Position numbers and translations under genes: made by a program
In this document: piece by piece, positions 59,371 through 64,000 of the stretch
How the letters are laid out: each line of letters opens with the position of its first letter
Position numbering within the stretch: position 1 is the first letter of the stretch
NCBI RefSeq assembly: GCF_902374955.1
Contig: NZ_CABKRX010000047.1
Location: forward strand, 1-64,000
DNA: 64,000 nucleotides
DNA from: Bacillus massilioanorexius
GTDB lineage: Bacteria > Bacillota > Bacilli > Bacillales > DSM-1321
Reading direction: 5' to 3'
The notes under the pieces: model-generated
Seen by the model: only the letters and a program-made list of their open reading frames with translations
What the model was told of the DNA's origin: nothing
Database searches by the model: none

Positions 59371-61599
59371 TTATACCTTTTGTATTGGCGCAAAAGCTGC
59401 TAGTAATCGTTTGATTCCGATTGGACTAGGGAACGCAATATCTAGCTCTACTTTATCACCTTGCCCTTTCACACTAACAACAGTACCAATTTCCCACTTT
59501 TTATGCTGAACCTTATCTCCGACTTTCCAATCTATGTCACTACCACCTGTTTTAACAGGCGCCTTAACAGGTTGTGCGGTTACTGCTGCTCTTCTTGAAC
59601 TAAAGGAGCTTCCACGATTAGTAGCTGCAGGAGCAGCTTTTTTCCTTTCTTCCTCGCGTAGGTTCACAAGTAAGGATGAAGGAATTTCAGAAATAAAACG
59701 TGAAACAGGATTAAAGTTTGTACGACCAAATAATGTTCTCATTTGTGCATTCGTCATATATAATTCTTCTTCTGCTCGCGTAATTCCTACATAAGCTAAT
59801 CGTCTTTCTTCCTCCATCTCCTCCTCGTCCATTAATGAACGGCTGTGAGGAAAAACGCCTTCCTCTAAACCAAGTAAGAATACAACTGGAAACTCCAATC
59901 CTTTAGCTGAGTGCAGGGTCATTAGAATCACGCCTTCTTGTGGCTCTTCATCTTTATCTAATTGGTCGATGTCAGCTACCAATGCTAAATCTGTTAGAAA
60001 AGCAACTAGACTTTTATCTTCATTTGCTTTTTCGAAGTTTTGCGTAACAGATAAAAACTCGTCTAAGTTTTCAAGTCTACTTTGAGCTTCGATGGTTTTT
60101 TCTGCTTTCAGCATTTCTTTATAGCCAGATTTATCTAAGACTTCTTCAACTAATTCTGTAACTGAAAGGTATTCCTGCATGTTTGTATAATTTTGAATTA
60201 AGTCTCTGAACTCCAAAACGGCTTTGCGGATCTTTGGACTTAATCCTATTAAATCAATACTTTGAAGTGCATCAAACATGGATGTATCTTGCATAATCGC
60301 AAAGTCTGCTATCTTATCAATTGAAGTTGCCCCTACACCGCGTTTAGGAACGTTTATTATTCGACGTAGACTGATATCATCATGCGGATTAGAGATTAGA
60401 CGCAAGTATGCCAGAATATCTTTAATTTCTTTTCTATCATAGAACTTCACTCCACCGACAATGCTATAAGGTAAATTGGATTTTAATAAAAATTCCTCCA
60501 TTACACGCGATTGAGCATTTGTACGGTATAGAATTGCAACATCACTTAATTTACGTGATGAATTTTTTGTCATTTCTAAGATTTTACCAACAACAAATGC
60601 AGCTTCTGCTTGTTCGTTATCCCCTTGGTAATATTGAATAGCATTTCCTTCTACATTTTCTGTCCATAAATTTTTAGGCTTTCGATTGCTATTATTAGAT
60701 ATAACTTCATTCGCTGCTTGTAATATGCGCTTTGTAGAACGATAATTTTGTTCAAGGAAAATAACATTAGCATTAGGATAATCCTTTTCAAAAGAAAGGA
60801 TATTAGCAATGTCTGCTCCTCTCCATCGATAAATCGATTGATCTGAATCCCCTACTACGCATAAATTTTGAAAGCGTTGAGCCATTAGCTTAACTAACAT
60901 ATATTGGGCTCTGTTCGTATCTTGATACTCATCGACATGAATATACTGAAATTTTCTTTGATAATACTGTAATACCTCTGGTACTCGTTCAAACAGCAGA
61001 ATGGTTTTCATGATTAAATCATCGAAATCCAATGCTTGGTTTTTACGAAGTCTTTTTTCATATTCTTTAAACACATCACTAACGACCTTTGTATAGTAAT
61101 CAGCCGCTGTCTTTTCATACTCCTCACTATTAATTAACTCATTTTTAGCTGAACTAATAGCACCTTGAATTGCTCGATAATCGTACTTTTTCGAATCTAA
61201 ATTCAAATCCTTAAGAATTTGCTTAATAACAGACTGCTGATCTGTTGAATCTAAAATTGAAAAGGTACGGCTATAGCCGATACGGTCGATGTCTCTTCTT
61301 AAAATACGGACACACATCGAGTGAAAGGTAGAAATCCATATATTTTCTGCATCTGGTCCTAATAGGCGCCCAATACGTTCCTTCATTTCTCTTGCTGCTT
61401 TATTTGTAAAGGTAATAGCAAGAATATTCCATGGAGCAACCTCTTTTTCAACCATTAAATACGCAATACGATGCGTCAAAACACGAGTCTTTCCACTTCC
61501 TGCTCCAGCCATTATTAACAATGGCCCATCTGTTGTTTGAACCGCTTTTTTCTGTTCGGGATTTAATCCCTTTACCAACATTTCTGTCGTTTTTTCCAT
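59371..61599 (-). CDS. pcrA: ATP-dependent DNA helicase PcrA
   Basis: A 742-residue superfamily 1 helicase. Walker A is MAGAGSGKTRVLTHR, the DExx motif VDEYQDTNRAQY, then GDSDQSIYRWRGADI and LTLHSAKGLEFPVV-type motif V. The C-terminus has the Tudor-like DWKVGDKVQHKKWEIGTVVS used for RNA polymerase binding. It acts in repair and replication conflict. It is in an operon with pcrB, ligA and camS. Confidence 0.98.
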   Translation of the reverse strand: MEKTTEMLVKGLNPEQKKAVQTTDGPLLIMAGAGSGKTRVLTHRIAYLMVEKEVAPWNILAITFTNKAAREMKERIGRLLGPDAENIWISTFHSMCVRILRRDIDRIGYSRTFSILDSTDQQSVIKQILKDLNLDSKKYDYRAIQGAISSAKNELINSEEYEKTAADYYTKVVSDVFKEYEKRLRKNQALDFDDLIMKTILLFERVPEVLQYYQRKFQYIHVDEYQDTNRAQYMLVKLMAQRFQNLCVVGDSDQSIYRWRGADIANILSFEKDYPNANVIFLEQNYRSTKRILQAANEVISNNSNRKPKNLWTENVEGNAIQYYQGDNEQAEAAFVVGKILEMTKNSSRKLSDVAILYRTNAQSRVMEEFLLKSNLPYSIVGGVKFYDRKEIKDILAYLRLISNPHDDISLRRIINVPKRGVGATSIDKIADFAIMQDTSMFDALQSIDLIGLSPKIRKAVLEFRDLIQNYTNMQEYLSVTELVEEVLDKSGYKEMLKAEKTIEAQSRLENLDEFLSVTQNFEKANEDKSLVAFLTDLALVADIDQLDKDEEPQEGVILMTLHSAKGLEFPVVFLLGLEEGVFPHSRSLMDEEEMEEERRLAYVGITRAEEELYMTNAQMRTLFGRTNFNPVSRFISEIPSSLLVNLREEERKKAAPAATNRGSSFSSRRAAVTAQPVKAPVKTGGSDIDWKVGDKVQHKKWEIGTVVSVKGQGDKVELDIAFPSPIGIKRLLAAFAPIQKV

Positions 61600-61660
61600 T
61601 ATTACACCACCAAAAAGAACATTTGTTCTGTTAATTATATCGTAAATGACATGGTTTGTC

Positions 61661-62359
61661 CTAGTTTCTCTTAGATTGCTTTACTACTTTTACAGTTTTC
61701 AATGCTTCCTGAATATTGTCATAAATGACATTTCCTACAACGACTACATCTGCATGCTGAGACATTTCCTTTGCTTGCTCCGCATTAACAATTCCGCCAC
61801 CATAAAAAAGAATTGTATTTTCAAGTCTTTCCGCAACTCGCTCCACTACTTCTGGGTCTCCATACATTCCACTATACTCCAAATAGAAAATTGGCATCGA
61901 AAACATTTGCTCAGCCATTTCTCCGTAAGCTACTACATCATCAATACTTAATTCGGTACGAGCATCTGTAACCTTTGCTGCCTTACAATCCGGATTTAAA
62001 ATACAATAACCTTCTATATGAATTTCATTCCAATCCATTACTTCTCCAAATTCCTTAACGGCTTCTTGGTGAAGTCCAACAATCCATTTTGGATCACGGC
62101 TATTAAGAACTGTTGGGATAAAATACAAATCAAAACCTGGAGTCACTGTTTCTACAGAAGAAACTTCCAAAATGCAAGGAACACTATATCTACGAACCCT
62201 TGCCATTAAATCTAATACACCCTCTAATGTAACTCCGTCCGTTCCACCAACCAAAATAGCATCCGTACCTGATTCACACAATAGCTCTAGATGCTCATCA
62301 GAAATCATTTTATTTGGATCGAGTTTAAATACATGATTCCACTCGTTATAATTGTACAT
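61661..62359 (-). CDS. pcrB: Heptaprenylglyceryl phosphate synthase PcrB
   Basis: A 232-residue TIM-barrel prenyltransferase that joins heptaprenyl diphosphate to glycerol-1-phosphate. VFKLDPNKMISDEHLELLCE, DAILVGGTDGVT, YFIPTVLNSRDPKWIVG, and LFYGGGIVNAEQA match the family. First gene before pcrA, as in Bacillus. Confidence 0.93.
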   Translation of the reverse strand: MYNYNEWNHVFKLDPNKMISDEHLELLCESGTDAILVGGTDGVTLEGVLDLMARVRRYSVPCILEVSSVETVTPGFDLYFIPTVLNSRDPKWIVGLHQEAVKEFGEVMDWNEIHIEGYCILNPDCKAAKVTDARTELSIDDVVAYGEMAEQMFSMPIFYLEYSGMYGDPEVVERVAERLENTILFYGGGIVNAEQAKEMSQHADVVVVGNVIYDNIQEALKTVKVVKQSKRN

Positions 62360-62431
62360 TGAATTGCCCCCAATCTATCTTCCATTTCATCATTATAGCA
62401 TTAAGAAAACCAAGAAAAAAACTTGATATAT

Positions 62432-62552
62432 AGAAAAGCGAAAGTGACTTGTTTAGCCCCGACCTACATAATACAATTTTCCTCAGAAACATGCTTTTCA
62501 TTTCTGAAAAAATCGGATATGTCCTCGAAGGGCTAGTCGCTTTTGCTAGACA
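62432..62552. repeat. Imperfect palindromic intergenic repeat, copy 1
   Basis: Arms GAAAAGCGAAAGTGACTTG...AGCCCCGAC and GTCCTCGAAGGGCTAGTCGC...; an inner stem TCAGAAA/TTTCTGA. A related copy is at 62669. Confidence 0.6.
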
Positions 62553-62668
62553 AATCTCTTTTAGATAAACCGTCACTGGTCCTTTTTAGTTAAAGAATAA
62601 TCAAAGAAAATAACTTTATAGTAATTCAATGTTTCATATTAAAAAGGGGACACACGGGAATCAAAAAT

Positions 62669-62783
62669 GCTGAGGTGGCTTGTTCAACTCCTACCAGTAC
62701 AAGCCAATCAGGCTAGAACGTGCTCTTTTTCCTTCTGGACAGATTGGCTTGTGACCTCGAGGAGTTAGCCACTGAAGCTAGAC
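62669..62783. repeat. Imperfect palindromic intergenic repeat, copy 2
   Basis: Arms with TGGCTTGTTCAACTCCTAC and GACCTCGAGGAGTTAGCCAC; the inner stem ACAAGCCAATC/GATTGGCTTGT is perfect over 11 bp. Shares CTCGA(A/G)G(A/G)G(T/C)TAG and GAAGCTAGAC-like ends with copy 1. Confidence 0.65.
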
Positions 62784-62906
62784 GCTTGAAGACGAGCCTT
62801 ACCTACTCCTTACAAGAAGGAACAACGGCTAAACTCGCACATCCTGTAAGGCCCCTGACCTATATACAACCGTACTGATTTTTTTATTGAATAGATCAAT
62901 TAAAAA

Positions 62907-62945
62907 GACAAAGAATAAGACTGCCCAATTGGACAGTCTATTCTT
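62907..62945 (-). terminator. Terminator overlapping the yerC stop
   Basis: AAGAATAGACTGTCC pairs with GGGCAGTCTTATTCTT on the leftward transcript, followed by a U-rich tail. Confidence 0.85.
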
Positions 62946-63234
62946 GTGTTTCTATTCTTTTTAAAGCCATTGTATATGCATCATTTCCGTAATTCAAGCA
63001 TCTTTTCACTCTAGAAATTGTAGCAGTACTTGCTCCTGTTTCTGTTTCTATTTTATGATATGTTTTTCCATCCTGAAGCATTCTAGCTACTTCTAGTCTT
63101 TGAGCAAGAGATTGAATTTCATTAATCGTGCATAAGTCATCAAAAAAACGATAACATTCTTCTAGGTCATTTAAAGAAAGAATAGCATTAAACAACTGAT
63201 CTAGTTCTCTTCCTCTTAATTTGTTTATTTGCAT
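62938..63234 (-). CDS. yerC: YerC/YecD family TrpR-related protein
   Basis: A 98-residue TrpR-like helical DNA-binding protein: SLAQRLEVARMLQDGKTYHK, TGASTATISRVKRCLNYGND. Its target is unknown. It stands between yerB and pcrB as in B. subtilis, followed by its own terminator. Confidence 0.93.
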   Translation of the reverse strand: MQINKLRGRELDQLFNAILSLNDLEECYRFFDDLCTINEIQSLAQRLEVARMLQDGKTYHKIETETGASTATISRVKRCLNYGNDAYTMALKRIETQE

Positions 63235-63279
63235 AGTTTAACTCCTTTTACAAGTAAAAATGGCTCAGCTAGACTCGAC

Positions 63280-64000
63280 TTATTGCACAGTGACTGTAGA
63301 TTGTAATCCCTTTTTATCTGGAACAATATTTATCCACGTTTTCCCTGGTACAAATTGTACCTTTTCTCCATCTTTTATGAAAATAAACAGATTGTCAACA
63401 AATTGCCATTGAATCTCGTTCATTTTCCCTTTTTGAAACAAGTAAGCATTACCACCATTAGATAAATCTATATCACGGCGCCCCTCGTTGTCTATAATTT
63501 TATGTGGTGCTTCCAATACAATAATGTTATCTAGCAATACTTCTTTACCAGTATCCTGATCAACTATTTGAGATCCATCCGAATACCTTTTATACATTTT
63601 CTCAGATCCATCATATTCGTATGTAACATTATAAGTATTTGAACCATAATCCACAGTAAACTTATTTGCGTCTGCACCTACAATTGAATTACTTTCTTCT
63701 TCGGTGTAAAATGACCATTCTTTCGGTGGCGTGGTAAAATCAAATCCTTGCTCTTTTGATCCTTTTTCTATATTTTCAAAGGATATATAAGAATTGTGAG
63801 GAGCTTTTCTAGATTTATCGCGTTTAAAAAGGGTACCATCATAAAACAAACCATTTAAATGATCAATATATCCTGAATTTAATAAAGTTTTGGCATCTGG
63901 ACTATACCCGTGATTGATGTAAATACTATCTAGACCTTTTGCAATTTCAATAAAGTAGTCTCGAGCACTTCTAACAGGGCCTACTCTTTCTGGCTGTTCA
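63280..64000 (-). CDS. yerB: YerB family lipoprotein (partial, 5' end beyond window)
   Basis: At least 240 codons of a DUF3048 protein. Reading is open to the window edge: ERVGPVRSARDYFIEIAKGL at 63940-64000 is the DUF3048 hallmark, so the ORF starting at 63849 is an internal fragment. The C-terminal half (PPKEWSFYTEEESN, KTWINIVPDKKG) is the YerB C-domain. Signal peptide and start lie outside the window. Confidence 0.9.
   Translation of the reverse strand, partial: EQPERVGPVRSARDYFIEIAKGLDSIYINHGYSPDAKTLLNSGYIDHLNGLFYDGTLFKRDKSRKAPHNSYISFENIEKGSKEQGFDFTTPPKEWSFYTEEESNSIVGADANKFTVDYGSNTYNVTYEYDGSEKMYKRYSDGSQIVDQDTGKEVLLDNIIVLEAPHKIIDNEGRRDIDLSNGGNAYLFQKGKMNEIQWQFVDNLFIFIKDGEKVQFVPGKTWINIVPDKKGLQSTVTVQ

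Larger units (their letters stand above)
62360..62937. other. Intergenic region with two long palindromic repeats
   Basis: No gene supported; ORFs in this stretch are inside the palindromes. It contains the copies at 62432 and 62669 and the yerC terminator. Confidence 0.6.

Noticed and set aside
62346..62576. Minus-strand ORF of 76 codons
   Set aside because: Mostly inside a palindromic repeat, without RBS or recognisable features.
63280..63849. YerB gene as starting at 63849
   Set aside because: The frame stays open to the window end with conserved DUF3048 sequence upstream, so this start is internal.

Overview
The window is low-GC, Gram-positive, spore-former DNA, most likely a Bacillaceae species. 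The evidence is the AGGAGG ribosome binding sites, a CwlJ-type spore germination hydrolase, a glycine riboswitch, GatCAB, and a block on the right that keeps the Bacillus subtilis order yerB-yerC-pcrB-pcrA-ligA-camS-gatCAB-dgkB-rlmCD (all on the minus strand). The species cannot be fixed from sequence alone.

Layout. (1) 1-12.5 kb, host: cwlJ; a pyridoxal-kinase-family gene next to an ECF transporter S component (probably vitamin B6 uptake and salvage); a YitT membrane protein; a PanE-family reductase; a glycine-riboswitch-controlled CycA-like permease; an alpha/beta hydrolase; a divergent VWA / helix-rich protein pair; a DUF1801 protein; an orphan RNA resembling a c-di-GMP-I riboswitch; and a dihydrouridine synthase. 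Two loci carry a degenerate repeat with an exact 21-bp period. (2) 12,523-47,279: a complete-looking 34.8-kb siphovirus-type prophage bounded by 44-bp direct repeats. It lies in the 3' end of rlmCD and supplies that gene's stop codon. (3) 47.2-64 kb, host: rlmCD, a hydrolase, dgkB, a PH-domain membrane protein, gatCAB, camS, ligA, pcrA, pcrB, yerC and the 3' part of yerB (cut by the window edge).

Prophage, read leftward from attR: integrase, ImmA-type protease and CI-type repressor (plus strand); an operator/promoter region; Cro-like and excisionase-like HTH proteins, antirepressor, DnaD-like initiator, coiled-coil and zinc-cluster proteins, SSB, all-alpha dUTPase with a DnaJ-like zinc insertion, RusA, a sigma-70-region-4-like late regulator, a tyrosine recombinase, HNH; TerS, TerL, portal, ClpP-type protease, HK97 capsid, connectors, tail tube, tail chaperone with a -1 frameshift, tape measure, Dit, tail proteins, a candidate receptor-binding protein, holin and amidase. 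After lysis comes an accessory segment at the attL end: SOS-box-controlled YolD/WYL genes, a membrane-anchored DUF4352-like protein, a small repressor, and an FtsK/HerA ATPase with a replication-relaxation protein.

Points most worth following: a self-contained plus-strand unit in the early region (promoter, structured leader, 27-residue hydrophobic peptide, terminator overlapping the stop); eight copies of a leader motif in front of or between early prophage genes; the tail -1 frameshift; the dUTPase zinc insertion; the change of the RlmCD C-terminus on integration; two unrelated 21-bp-period intergenic repeat families; and the orphan riboswitch-like RNA. Several prophage genes of 27-56 codons were found by reading the gaps by hand.
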